A stretch of 64,000 bases of DNA from an uncultured Hyphomicrobiales bacterium (lineage in GTDB: Bacteria; Pseudomonadota; Alphaproteobacteria; Rhizobiales; Beijerinckiaceae): assembly GCA_903931945.1 (NCBI GenBank), contig CAIZEI010000033.1, positions 1 to 64,000 of the forward strand, read 5' to 3'. This document shows positions 8,438 to 17,366 of the stretch, piece by piece. Each line of letters opens with the position of its first letter. The stretch's first letter is position 1. The notes beneath the pieces were generated by a model that ran no database searches, was not told where the DNA came from, and saw only the letters and a program-made list of their open reading frames with translations. The position numbers and the translations under genes were made by a program.

Positions 8438-8974
8438 ATGTCTGTTAAATTTGAACGCGCGTTGCGCGCCGCGATTTTTGCCGCCAGCCTGCTGCCCTGC
8501 GCTGCTTCCGCACACGCCACTCTGGAAAAAACTGAAGCTGCGCCAGGCGCATTTTACAAAGCCGTCATGCGGATTCCCCATGGTTGCTCGGGATCGGCGA
8601 CGGTGCGCGTTCGGGTGCGTATCCCCGATGGCTTTGTCGGCGTGAAGCCAATGCCAAAGCCCGGCTGGATTCTCGAAACCACAAAGGGAAAATATGACCA
8701 GACCTACGAGCTGTATCACGCCAAGCTGACCGAAGGCGTGAAAGAAATTTCGTGGGGCGCCGGTCATCTGCCGGACGAAGACTATGACGAATTTGTCTTC
8801 ATCGGCACGTTTGCCAGCTCGCTGGCGCCTGGCGCCGTCGTCTATTTCCCGACCGTGCAGGATTGCGAAAAAGGCGCGGAGCGCTGGATCGAAATTCCCA
8901 CGGCGGACAAGCCCGCAAACTCCCTGAAATCGGCAGCACCCGCTTTGACGCTGACGGCGCCCGCCGGCAAATGA
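8438..8974 (+). CDS. YcnI-like (DUF1775) periplasmic copper-binding protein
   Basis: 178 residues. The signal peptide ends CAASA, so the mature protein would begin with His (H26, HATLEK). YcnI-type proteins use exactly this N-terminal His in their Cu(II) site. The remaining DUF1775 features are present: IPHGCSGSATVRVRVRIPDG, PKPGWILETTKG and a Trp/Asp-rich region with DEDYDEFVF. The start at 8438 has cggag upstream and gives a proper signal peptide. Its stop overlaps the CopC-CopD start (ATGA), so the two are translationally coupled. Likely role: binding or chaperoning copper in the periplasm for the CopD importer. Confidence 0.85.
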   Translation: MSVKFERALRAAIFAASLLPCAASAHATLEKTEAAPGAFYKAVMRIPHGCSGSATVRVRVRIPDGFVGVKPMPKPGWILETTKGKYDQTYELYHAKLTEGVKEISWGAGHLPDEDYDEFVFIGTFASSLAPGAVVYFPTVQDCEKGAERWIEIPTADKPANSLKSAAPALTLTAPAGK

Positions 8975-10587
8975 GCGGCGGAGTTCCGGGCGCCGCGATA
9001 CGGGTCATCATGGGGTTGCTTGTCTGTCTGGCGCTGTTGTGGCCCGCGGCAAGCGCAAACGCGCATGCCGCGCTGGTTTCAAGCGAGCCGGCCGATGGCA
9101 GCGTGCTGCCGGCGACGCCACAGCGGGTCGTGCTGCATTTCAGCGAGCCCGTTGCTCCGGTTTTTGCGCGTCTTGTGGATTCGAGCGGAGTTGCGCGCAC
9201 CGATGTTTCCATAACGGCCCATGACGATGTGATTGAGGTCGTTTTGCCCGAAGGCCTGCCCGGCGGCACGCAGACGCTGAGTTACCGGGTCATATCGGTC
9301 GATAGTCACCCGGTTGGCGGCGCGGTCAGCTTTTCGATCGGCGCGGCTGGCGGGACGCCGGACGCTGGAGCGTTGCCAAACGCGGCGCGGAATGTTGCGC
9401 TCTGGGCCTCTGGATATCTGATCGCCTTGACTTTGTTGGCGGGCGTCGGCGGCGCGTTTTTTATGGCGTTCAACGCCGGGCCCGGCGACCTGCCGGTGGC
9501 CGGCCCGGTTCTGCGGGGTCTGTTGCTGGCGGGCGGCCTGTTTGTCCTGCTTTCTCTGGGCGTTCAGGGACTGGATGTGAACGATCTCCCGCTGCGGGAT
9601 CTGCCGTCGCCGCGCGTCTGGCTCGATGGCGCCAGCGGGACATTTGGCATGGCAAGCCTCCTGCGGGCGGCGTCCGCCGGCCTGGCCATTGTATCCCTGT
9701 CTGCGGGGAATCCGCTCTCGCGCCGCGCCACGAGCCTCATCGCGCTTGCGCTCTTGGGCGCCGCCGCCGCTTCGACCGGCCACGCCTCGAGCGCCCCGCC
9801 GCAAGGGCTGACGCGGCCTGCCGTGTTTGTGCATGCAGCCTGCGTGGCGATCTGGGTGGGCGCTCTTGGCCCTCTGGCGGCGCTCACACTCGGGCGACGC
9901 GCGGCGTTGGCCAATTGCCTGTGGCGTTTCTCGCGTCTGGCTCTGGTCAGCGTACCGCTGCTTCTGGCTTCCGGTGTGATTTTGGCGAGCGTCCAGTTGA
10001 CGGCGATTGCCGATCTGACGGCGACTGCCTATGGCCGGATTTTGTCGGGCAAGCTCATTGCAGTTGTGCTTCTGCTGGCGCTGGCAGGCGTCAATTTGCT
10101 CATTCTGTCGCCTGGCGCTGGCCGGAACGAACCCGGCGCGCTTCGGTGGCTCAGCCGGACGATCCTGGCGGAAATGGTCGCCGTTCTGGGAATTTTCGCC
10201 CTCGCTTCGGGATGGCGACTGACGCCGCCGCCGCGCGCTCTGGCGATCGCGACGCCCGCGCATGTGGAAACCATCCACATGCATGGCGAAAAGATGATGG
10301 CGATGCTGGCGATTTCGCCCGCCCGCGCCGGTCTGAACAGGGTGCATATTGACCTTCTCACAGACGAACTCGGGCCGCTTGACGCCAAGAGCGTGACAGT
10401 GGCGATCGCGCCCGAAAATGGCGCCATCGAGCCACGGACGTTTGCTGCCATCGTCAGTCCAGATGGCGGCTTTGACGTCAAAGCGATGTTCGTGCCCGTT
10501 CCCGGCGCCTGGCGACTTGAAATTTCGGCGGATATCGATGATTTCACCAGATACGAGTTGTCGGAGAGGCATGAATTTGCGAAATAA
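8971..10587 (+). CDS. CopC-CopD fusion, copper import protein
   Basis: 538 residues. A signal peptide ends SANA, exposing mature His32 (HAALVSSEPADG), which with the DSHPVGG motif forms the CopC Cu(II) site. The CopC domain spans about 32-125. It is followed by a CopD domain with about eight membrane segments (140-430) and a C-terminal soluble beta-rich domain (about 440-538) as in YcnJ-type proteins. The start overlaps the YcnI-like stop as ATGA. CopC/CopD proteins take up copper across the inner membrane, so this operon likely supplies copper enzymes such as the cupredoxin and cytochrome oxidases. Confidence 0.87.
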   Translation: MSGGVPGAAIRVIMGLLVCLALLWPAASANAHAALVSSEPADGSVLPATPQRVVLHFSEPVAPVFARLVDSSGVARTDVSITAHDDVIEVVLPEGLPGGTQTLSYRVISVDSHPVGGAVSFSIGAAGGTPDAGALPNAARNVALWASGYLIALTLLAGVGGAFFMAFNAGPGDLPVAGPVLRGLLLAGGLFVLLSLGVQGLDVNDLPLRDLPSPRVWLDGASGTFGMASLLRAASAGLAIVSLSAGNPLSRRATSLIALALLGAAAASTGHASSAPPQGLTRPAVFVHAACVAIWVGALGPLAALTLGRRAALANCLWRFSRLALVSVPLLLASGVILASVQLTAIADLTATAYGRILSGKLIAVVLLLALAGVNLLILSPGAGRNEPGALRWLSRTILAEMVAVLGIFALASGWRLTPPPRALAIATPAHVETIHMHGEKMMAMLAISPARAGLNRVHIDLLTDELGPLDAKSVTVAIAPENGAIEPRTFAAIVSPDGGFDVKAMFVPVPGAWRLEISADIDDFTRYELSERHEFAK

Positions 10588-10648
10588 CGCGTTCTGCGCG
10601 AGAGTTGCAAACAATGCGGCGTAGCCGACTTTTCCCGGTGGTGAATAG

Positions 10649-11479
10649 ATGACTTTTATTGACGCCAGTCTCGCCAATGGGCGCAAGACAGGCCAGATCA
10701 AATTGCACGGGGCCGCGGCTTTCGAGGCGATGCGCAAGGCCGGGTGGCTTGCCGCCGAAGCGCTTGATCTTTTGACAGAGCGGGTCAAGCCCGGCGTGAC
10801 GACTGCGGCGCTTGACGATTTCGTTTTTCAGTTCGCGATGGATCATAAAGCCTATCCCGCCCCGCTCGGCTATCGCGGTTTCCGCAAATCCATCTGCACA
10901 TCGATCAACCATGTCGTCTGCCACGGAATTCCCGACAACAAACCTTTGCGCGACGGCGATATTGTCAACATAGACGTCACTTTTATTCTCGACGGATGGC
11001 ATGGCGATTCCAGCCGCATGTATCTGGTCGGCGAGGCCCCGCGCCGCGCCCAGCGTCTGGTCGCTGTCACCTATGAGTCGCTGATGCGCGGCATTGCCGC
11101 CGTCAGGCCGGGCGCGACAACAGGCGATATTGGCGCCGCAATCCAGCAATATGCGGAGGCCGAACGCTGCTCGGTTGTGCGCGATTTCTGCGGGCACGGC
11201 CTCGGCCAATTATTTCACGATGAGCCGAATATTCTTCACTACGGGCGCAAGGGCGAGGGCGCGCCGCTGAAGCCAGGAATGTTTTTTACCATCGAACCCA
11301 TGATCAATCTGGGCCGGGCTGCGGTGAAGGTTCTGCCGGATGGCTGGACGGCGGTGACGCGCGACCGTTCCCTGTCCGCGCAATTTGAACATACGGTCGG
11401 CGTTACGGAGACGGGGGTTGAGATATTTACTCTTTCCCCGCGCGGTCTCGATCAGCCGGTTTATGGCGTCGGCAGTTGA
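10649..11479 (+). CDS. map: Methionine aminopeptidase, type I
   Basis: A cytosolic enzyme of 276 residues that removes the initiator methionine from nascent proteins. All five metal ligands of the pita-bread fold are visible: D109, D120, H183, E216 and E247. The substrate-binding His is H92 in VCHGIPD. It lacks the N-terminal zinc-finger extension, so it is class Ia. The TGA stop overlaps the radC start by one base (tgatg), so the two genes are coupled. Confidence 0.95.
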   Translation: MTFIDASLANGRKTGQIKLHGAAAFEAMRKAGWLAAEALDLLTERVKPGVTTAALDDFVFQFAMDHKAYPAPLGYRGFRKSICTSINHVVCHGIPDNKPLRDGDIVNIDVTFILDGWHGDSSRMYLVGEAPRRAQRLVAVTYESLMRGIAAVRPGATTGDIGAAIQQYAEAERCSVVRDFCGHGLGQLFHDEPNILHYGRKGEGAPLKPGMFFTIEPMINLGRAAVKVLPDGWTAVTRDRSLSAQFEHTVGVTETGVEIFTLSPRGLDQPVYGVGS

Positions 11480-12192
11480 TGGGGAAGGCCCGCGATAGCC
11501 AAGTTCCCGCGGGCGAGAATCCGCCGCATTTTCTTGGTCATCGCGATCGCTTGCGGCAACGCTTTATGGAAGCGGGCGGCGAGTCGATTCCAGATTATGA
11601 ATTGCTCGAACTCTTACTCTACCGATCAATTCCCCGCCGCGACGTCAAGCCGCTCGCAAAAGAACTGATCGCGCGGTTTGGTTCGTTCGCTGAAACTCTT
11701 GGCGCGAAACTCGACCGGTTGATGGAAGTTCCTGGCGTAGGCGAAGCTACAGCGCTCGATATCAAGATCGTCGAAGCGGCAGGGCGCCGGCTCGCCCGGG
11801 GCGCCGTGCAAAAACGTCAATTACTCGGATCGTGGAAAGACGTCATTGATTATTGCCGGGCTGCTATGGCGTTTTCGGATCGGGAAGAATTCCGGCTGCT
11901 GTTTCTCGACAAGCGCAATTTTCTCATTTGTGACGAAGTGCAAGGCGTCGGCACGGTCGATCACACTCCGGTCTATCCACGGGAGGTGGTGCGCCGCGCT
12001 TTGGAGCTGGGCGCAACGGCCCTCATTCTCGTTCACAACCATCCCTCCGGGGATCCAGCCCCTTCATCTGCCGATATCAAGGTTACCCATGACATCATCT
12101 CTATTTGTAAACCGATGGGGATCGAGGTGCATGACCATCTTATAATTGGACGTCAGGGACACGCGAGTTTTAAAGGGCTGAAATTAATATAG
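11479..12192 (+). CDS. radC: RadC/JAB-domain DNA repair protein
   Basis: 237 residues. The N-terminal helix-hairpin-helix region ([12 protein letters not shown]) is followed by the RadC JAB/MPN metalloprotease-like domain with [11 protein letters not shown] and the downstream Asp. The metal site of the JAB fold is therefore intact. The ATG at 11479 overlaps the map stop; a TTG three bases earlier is less likely. The biochemical role of RadC is unsettled, despite its historical association with DNA repair. Confidence 0.9.
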   Translation: MGKARDSQVPAGENPPHFLGHRDRLRQRFMEAGGESIPDYELLELLLYRSIPRRDVKPLAKELIARFGSFAETLGAKLDRLMEVPGVGEATALDIKIVEAAGRRLARGAVQKRQLLGSWKDVIDYCRAAMAFSDREEFRLLFLDKRNFLICDEVQGVGTVDHTPVYPREVVRRALELGATALILVHNHPSGDPAPSSADIKVTHDIISICKPMGIEVHDHLIIGRQGHASFKGLKLI

Positions 12193-12278
12193 TTAAGATA
12201 TTCTAATCTTTCCTTCGGTCAAGTCCTTCTTAACCTGCCTCGGATATCGTTGCTTTGACGACATTCAGGCGAGACGCA

Positions 12279-14510
12279 ATGCGGTTCCGGAAATTTTTTA
12301 AAAAACATGACGGAAGTCAGATGCGGGGCCTTGTCAGCCTGTCGCTTGTTACTTCGATTACACTCGTCACGATGGTCCTCGTGCTGGTCTGGGGCCGCGA
12401 CAGAAACAACCGGGCTGCCGAATTGTACGACGGCGGGCGGCTTGCGGCGAGCGTCACGAAAGAATTGATGCTGCAGGGCCGCATCCTTGAAAACAGCGTC
12501 GACGACATGCTGGAAGAGCGACCGCCATCGGACAATGCGCGTCTGATTTTTCAGGGCATTTACCTGATCGATCTCGGCGACCCGGTCACTGTCATCAATC
12601 TGCCGCCCTTTTCGCCCGCTGCGGGTTTTGAGCCCATGCGGGCGCCGCTGAGCGAATTTCTGGGCAAGGTTCGGGATGCCTTGCCTGGCGGGCTTCGCGG
12701 CGGTCTGGATGAAAACAGCCTTGACGCCGAAAGTTCGCAGAGCGCCAAAACGCTCGGCAGACGCAATGGCTTTGTCATTTCAGACCAAAGCGGATATGCA
12801 ATATCGGTCGTGCCGCTCAGTCCTGCGGGGCTTAGGCGACTCCCTGTCCGGGACGCGGAAAAACGCACCCTGGTTGTGGTCGCCATCAGGCCCGTCCTCG
12901 ATTCGTTTTTGAACAGAATCGCGACGGGATCTGGCGTGAAGCCGCTCACCTTGTCGCGAGCGCCGTCCGACGACCCGTCTGTCTCGACGCTTCCCATTGG
13001 CGGAGATGGAGAACAGGCGTTTCTGGAATGGCGCGCCGATCGTCCGGGCGATCGCAATCTGGGCAATGTCGGCGGTATCATTGTCAGTTTTGCCGCTTTG
13101 TTCGCTGGATTGCTGGCATGGCGAACGACCACACTCCTGGCCCAGGCCGAGCTATCGGCAATGAATCTGGCTGGGCAAGACGCGCTGTCGGGAATTTCCA
13201 ACCGGTTGCTTTTCACCAGGGTCCTTGACAACGCTTTGGGTCAGGCCAAGCGCGAGGGTCGCGCGTTTGCGTTGCTTTATATTGATCTTGACCGCTTCAA
13301 GGTCATCAATGACGATTTCGGCCATGATGCTGGCGACAAGGTGATCGTATCCGTCGCGCAGCGCTTGCAGTCCCGACTCAGGTCGGCCGATATCGTCGCC
13401 CGGGTGGGCGGCGACGAATTCGCTATATTGCAGAGCGGGGTACAAAGCCCCTCCGATTGCCAGGTGTTGTCGGAGCGCTTGCTGAGCGCTCTACGCGAGC
13501 CCTTTGATCTCGACGGCGAGCAGATCTTTATCGGGGCCTCGATCGGCATCAGCCTTAGCCCGAGGGATTCGACAGATCGGGAAGAATTGATGCGTTGCGC
13601 CGACCTCGCGCTCTACAGCGCCAAAAAAGCTGGACGGAACCGGTATTCCTTCTTCCAGCGTGATCTTGCCCTGCACGCGGATAAACTGCAGTCGCTCGAG
13701 GAAGACCTCCGCTACGCCATCGATCAGGGAACGATTTCAGTTTTCTATCAACCGCTTGTCTCGATCGATGGACGCCGGCTTCTTGGCGTTGAAGCGCTGG
13801 TGCGCTGGTTCCATCCCACGCGCGGCATGATTCCGCCGCTCGAATTCATCGGCATTGCAGAGAAGCGCGGCATGATCATTCCATTGGGCGAGATGATCCT
13901 GCGTCAGGCCTGTCGCGACGCACGGTTGTGGCCCGATATCCCGGTTGCAGTGAATGTCTCGGCCGGACAGTTCAGGCATCCGAATTTCGTTGAGAGCGTG
14001 AAGCGCATCCTGGAGGAGACTGGCCTCGACCCTGCGCGGCTCGAACTGGAATTGACTGAAAGCGTGGTCATTGACGACGCTGACAGCGCTGAAAACGCCA
14101 TGTTCGAACTTCGCTCCATGGGCATCCGGCTGGCGCTGGACGACTTTGGCACGGGCTATTCGAGTTTGATTTATCTCAGACGCTTTGCGTTCGATAAAAT
14201 CAAGATCGACAAATCCTTTCTGGAATCGATGGAGGCGACGGGCGAAAGCGCCATCATCGTGCATTCCGTCGTTCATCTCGGGCGCTCGCTGGGCTTGACC
14301 GTTGTCGCCGAGGGCGTCGAAACGAGCGAACAACATCGATTCTTACAAGCGCTCGGGGCGCATCAACTGCAGGGTTACATGTTCTCGAAAGCGGTGCCTG
14401 CCGAGGATATTATGCGCATTTGCGCCAATGGATTTATTATGCCGCCAGCCAAACCGATCGATTCGTCGGACGCCGCGGAACCGGACCAGAAAATCGCCGG
14501 CGCAGCATAA
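12279..14510 (+). CDS. Membrane-anchored GGDEF-EAL cyclic-di-GMP protein
   Basis: 743 residues. One N-terminal membrane helix (about 18-38) and a second near 265-290 enclose a periplasmic sensor region. A GGDEF domain with an intact RVGGDEFAIL active-site loop follows, then an EAL domain with EALVRW, LELTES, DDFGTGYSS, the catalytic Lys in KIKIDKSF and VAEGVET. Both catalytic sites look complete, so it could make and break c-di-GMP. The ATG at 12279 is chosen over the TTG at 12255 because it gives a compact start just before the first helix. It stands alone between radC and the convergent mocA-like gene. The periplasmic ligand is unknown. Confidence 0.88.
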   Translation: MRFRKFFKKHDGSQMRGLVSLSLVTSITLVTMVLVLVWGRDRNNRAAELYDGGRLAASVTKELMLQGRILENSVDDMLEERPPSDNARLIFQGIYLIDLGDPVTVINLPPFSPAAGFEPMRAPLSEFLGKVRDALPGGLRGGLDENSLDAESSQSAKTLGRRNGFVISDQSGYAISVVPLSPAGLRRLPVRDAEKRTLVVVAIRPVLDSFLNRIATGSGVKPLTLSRAPSDDPSVSTLPIGGDGEQAFLEWRADRPGDRNLGNVGGIIVSFAALFAGLLAWRTTTLLAQAELSAMNLAGQDALSGISNRLLFTRVLDNALGQAKREGRAFALLYIDLDRFKVINDDFGHDAGDKVIVSVAQRLQSRLRSADIVARVGGDEFAILQSGVQSPSDCQVLSERLLSALREPFDLDGEQIFIGASIGISLSPRDSTDREELMRCADLALYSAKKAGRNRYSFFQRDLALHADKLQSLEEDLRYAIDQGTISVFYQPLVSIDGRRLLGVEALVRWFHPTRGMIPPLEFIGIAEKRGMIIPLGEMILRQACRDARLWPDIPVAVNVSAGQFRHPNFVESVKRILEETGLDPARLELELTESVVIDDADSAENAMFELRSMGIRLALDDFGTGYSSLIYLRRFAFDKIKIDKSFLESMEATGESAIIVHSVVHLGRSLGLTVVAEGVETSEQHRFLQALGAHQLQGYMFSKAVPAEDIMRICANGFIMPPAKPIDSSDAAEPDQKIAGAA

Positions 14511-14517
14511 TCCTTTG

Positions 14518-15111
14518 TCAGGGCGTGGGCGTGTCAATATCGAAAAGAATGGCGGGGTCGTCCATCTCGACCTCCGCCACGCCGTCGCCGGCATGGGCCA
14601 ACAGGGCTCGGGCGCCAGAATCGCCCTCAAGCTTTTCAACAAACGCAAAGAGACTGCGCGCCAGCAGGACAGGATTGCCGCGTTTGCCCCTGAACAGGGG
14701 GATCACAGCGCTGGCCGAGGGATGCACGCCATAGGCTGCGATCAGCTTATCGAGGACTTTGCCCGAGATGCGCGGCATATCGCCAAGCAGAATGATCGCC
14801 GCATCGGCCGACGCCGGCAACGCAGCAATGCCCGCGCGCAGGCTGGATGCAAGACCGCTGGCAAAATGCGCGTTGTAAACGAAGCTCGCGTCCAGACCCG
14901 CCAGAGCTGACTCGACATCGCTGTGCGCGTGGCCCGTAACGACGATGACAGGCCGCGCAGAAGATGCAAGCGCAGCCTCGGCAACGCGTCGGACGAGCGG
15001 TTTGCCCTCATGTGCGCTGACGAGTTTTGTGCTCGGCCCTGCGGGTCCAGCGGCGGCGCGGTATCGGCTCGAAAGACCGGCGGCCAAAACCACTGCTGCT
15101 GTTCCACCCAT
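14518..15111 (-). CDS. MocA/MobA-like molybdopterin nucleotidyltransferase
   Basis: 197 residues with the nucleotidyltransferase signature VVLAAGLSSRY near the N-terminus, a Lys in the STKL segment, and LLGDMPRIS, where MobA-type enzymes bind metal. The best fit is the MocA/CoxD-associated family that transfers CMP to molybdopterin to make the dinucleotide cofactor used by xanthine dehydrogenase-family enzymes. It is the last gene of a four-gene operon with a molybdopterin-binding protein and the two XdhC halves. The gap to the preceding gene is one base. CTP versus GTP preference is not readable here. Confidence 0.8.
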   Translation of the reverse strand: MGGTAAVVLAAGLSSRYRAAAGPAGPSTKLVSAHEGKPLVRRVAEAALASSARPVIVVTGHAHSDVESALAGLDASFVYNAHFASGLASSLRAGIAALPASADAAIILLGDMPRISGKVLDKLIAAYGVHPSASAVIPLFRGKRGNPVLLARSLFAFVEKLEGDSGARALLAHAGDGVAEVEMDDPAILFDIDTPTP

Positions 15112-15112
15112 C

Positions 15113-16147
15113 TCATTCCTGCTCCGCAGTCGAGAGGCTGTCGCCCGCGCGCCGTTGCCCGCGCGAAATAATTTCCATCAGCAGTCCGCCGGCGCCCATC
15201 TTCCTGATATCGGATGCGGTGACCGGCACATCCGCCAATAAACGTTGCAGCACCCAGTCAAAACCATTTTCCTTTGGCGAGCGTGCGCAGCCTGGCGCGC
15301 CAAGAATCGTCTTGCGCCGGTTCCCCACGGCGACAGAACCCAGCAGAAGCAGGTTGCCAGGATCGACGGGCATCCCGAATTGTTCAATGGTCCCGCCTGC
15401 CGCCTCTATGGCGGCCGGAATGACATCGCGCCGGTCGGTAATTGCCGAGGCCCCAAAAATGACGATGAGATCGCATTCCGCAGCAACCCTTGGGATCGCA
15501 GCGGCGAGATCCGCCGATTTGTGCTCGACGCGCAGTTCCATGGCGACGCCGGCGCCAGCGGGCGCCAGCCTGTCCTCAAGCACCCGCAAGGTCTTGGCAA
15601 TGACAGACGGTTTCAGACCCGGCAAAACAGTTGATATAACCCCGACCCGCGCGGGCCTGTAAGGCGCTATGCGCAAACGCGCGCCAGGCGCGAGCTCTCC
15701 GGCGCGCGCAATAATTTGTCCGGGGACGGCAAAGGGAATGATCTTCACGGTCGCCACCATCTCACCCGCGACAACAGCGCGATTGGGGGGCAATGTCGCA
15801 ATGGTGACCCGCTCATCTATATCGTTGATGCGATCGAGTTCATCGGCGTCAAGCAACAGCACGCCGGACTTTTCCGCATATAAATTTGACCGTCCGGTAA
15901 ATGGCGTTTCGGCGCGAAGATTGGCGCCTGCGATTGCTTCGGCGAGCATTCCGGCCGCGGCGTCTTCGGCAATGTCGCCGGGTTCAAGCTGCGCAACAAC
16001 GATCTCTGCGACGCCATGAGCTTTCAAAGCGGCAATGCGCGCTTCAGTAATGATTTCGCCTTTTTTCAGCACCAGGCCATCGCGGCGCACCGCGTGGGCG
16101 ACGATCCCGCCCAAGGCTTTGCTCACCCGAACAGGGCCGAATTTCAA
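15113..16147 (-). CDS. Molybdopterin-binding protein (MoeA/MoCF-like)
   Basis: 344 residues with a MoCF_biosynth domain in the C-terminal half, showing the segment DLIVIFGASAITDRRDVIPA and the GMPVDPGNLLLLG loop. The N-terminal half resembles the molybdopterin-binding proteins often fused to a MocA-type transferase; here the two are adjacent separate genes. The start is TTG at 16147, overlapping the previous stop (ttga), with cggag upstream. It likely handles molybdopterin during assembly of an XDH/CO-dehydrogenase-type cofactor. Confidence 0.78.
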   Translation of the reverse strand: MKFGPVRVSKALGGIVAHAVRRDGLVLKKGEIITEARIAALKAHGVAEIVVAQLEPGDIAEDAAAGMLAEAIAGANLRAETPFTGRSNLYAEKSGVLLLDADELDRINDIDERVTIATLPPNRAVVAGEMVATVKIIPFAVPGQIIARAGELAPGARLRIAPYRPARVGVISTVLPGLKPSVIAKTLRVLEDRLAPAGAGVAMELRVEHKSADLAAAIPRVAAECDLIVIFGASAITDRRDVIPAAIEAAGGTIEQFGMPVDPGNLLLLGSVAVGNRRKTILGAPGCARSPKENGFDWVLQRLLADVPVTASDIRKMGAGGLLMEIISRGQRRAGDSLSTAEQE

Positions 16148-16845
16148 GCTGCGGTCTCCGCACGCAAAGGCTTCTTGCGCAGGGCTGTTATGATTTCGCC
16201 AAGGATCGATACAGCAATTTCTGCGGGCGTAACCGAGCCGATATCAAGCCCGATGGGCGCATGAATGCGTTTGAGCGCGGTCTCGCCAAATCCCTCCGCC
16301 AACATGCGTTCGACCCTCCGCGCATGGGTTTTTCGCGAACCAAGAGCGCCGATGTAAAAACACTCTGCTTTCAGCGCCGCCGCCAGAGCGGGATCGTCGA
16401 TCTTGGGATCATGAGTCAGAAGGCAAACGCCGGTATATTGATCGAGCCCGAGCGAGGGAATGACATTCTGCGGCCAGTCCGCCAGCACTGTCACATCCGG
16501 GAAACGTTCCGGCGTTGCGAAAGCGGTTCGCGGATCGATGATTGTGAGGTCGAATCCGGCAAGCTTCGCCATGGGCGCCAGCGCCTGCGAAATATGCACA
16601 GCGCCAATACAGAAAATCCGCACCGGCGGCGCCTGCACAGTCAGAAAAAGATTTTGACCCTCATGCTCCATGCTGCGGCTTTTGCCAGCCCGCAAGGCGG
16701 CATCGAGACTGTCGGCCATGGGATCGCTGGAGATGTCAGCGCCTTTGACGAGACGCTGGGCGCCGCTCGCCATATCCGTGATGAGCACAGTCGGGCGCCG
16801 CGCTGCGCGTTCCATATTCAGAATCGTCAGAAGATCGAGCCTCAT
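16144..16845 (-). CDS. XdhC family protein, C-terminal Rossmann domain
   Basis: 233 residues. The C-terminal XdhC Rossmann-like domain is clear: RIFCIGAVHISQALAPMAK, DLTIIDPR, LTHDPKIDDPAL, and YIGALGSRKTHARR. In full-length XdhC/CoxI proteins this domain follows the short domain encoded by the next gene upstream. Here the two are separate genes with a 3-base gap. XdhC proteins bind molybdenum cofactor, help sulfurate it and insert it into xanthine-dehydrogenase-family apoenzymes. Its own stop overlaps the next start. Confidence 0.85.
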   Translation of the reverse strand: MRLDLLTILNMERAARRPTVLITDMASGAQRLVKGADISSDPMADSLDAALRAGKSRSMEHEGQNLFLTVQAPPVRIFCIGAVHISQALAPMAKLAGFDLTIIDPRTAFATPERFPDVTVLADWPQNVIPSLGLDQYTGVCLLTHDPKIDDPALAAALKAECFYIGALGSRKTHARRVERMLAEGFGETALKRIHAPIGLDIGSVTPAEIAVSILGEIITALRKKPLRAETAA

Positions 16846-16848
16846 GGC

Positions 16849-17172
16849 TCAATCCACCCGCTCGACGAAGACGCGAATACGCCCGCCGCAGGACAGCCCC
16901 ACCCGCCAGGCCGTCTCGTCCGCAACGCCAAATTCGATGCTGCGCGGTTTGCCATCGGCAATCACCTCGGCGGCCTCAGCCACGACCGCGCCCTCGACGC
17001 ACCCGCCGGAAACCGAACCCAGAAAATTCCCCTCGCCATCGATCACAAGGTGGCTGCCAACCGGTCGAGGCGCCGAGCCCCAAGTCTCGACGACTGTCGC
17101 TATCGCGACTTTCTTGCCCTGCGATTTCCAGCTCAATGCGCTGTTGAGAACATCGTCGTCCGATGCGAGCAT
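16849..17172 (-). CDS. XdhC/CoxI family protein, N-terminal domain only
   Basis: 107 residues matching the short XdhC_CoxI domain: ATVVETWGSAPRPVGSHLVI, GSVSGGCVEGAVV and LSCGGRIRVFVE. It is the first gene of the operon with the Rossmann half, the molybdopterin-binding protein and the MocA-like transferase. The conserved Cys residues of GGCVEG and SCGG are both present. No molybdenum-hydroxylase subunits occur in the window, so the client enzyme is unknown. Confidence 0.88.
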   Translation of the reverse strand: MLASDDDVLNSALSWKSQGKKVAIATVVETWGSAPRPVGSHLVIDGEGNFLGSVSGGCVEGAVVAEAAEVIADGKPRSIEFGVADETAWRVGLSCGGRIRVFVERVD

Positions 17173-17366
17173 GTCCGGTTCCCTTCCGCACGTATGGGAC
17201 TTTGCAGCCCTCGTTCGAAATATATGGCGGTATATAATGCGTCCAGCCGGCGAAGGAAAGCCTGCGCGATCGTTCGAGCAACAATGCAGGTTTTGGTCGA
17301 AATGCAGCCTTTTCGATGAATCCAGGCGAACAGCAGTTGGCGAGGGCGCCGAACTCCGGCCTGGCT

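Noticed and set aside
9079-10788. 569-codon minus-strand ORF opposite the CopC-CopD fusion
   Set aside because: Antisense shadow, Arg/Gln-rich, no motif; the plus frame has signal peptide, copper ligands and an ATGA overlap with its partner.
16144-17172. Reading the two XdhC genes as one frameshifted gene
   Set aside because: Each has a proper ATG and stop with a 3-base gap, and separate XdhC halves are normal in this order, so a frameshift is not needed.
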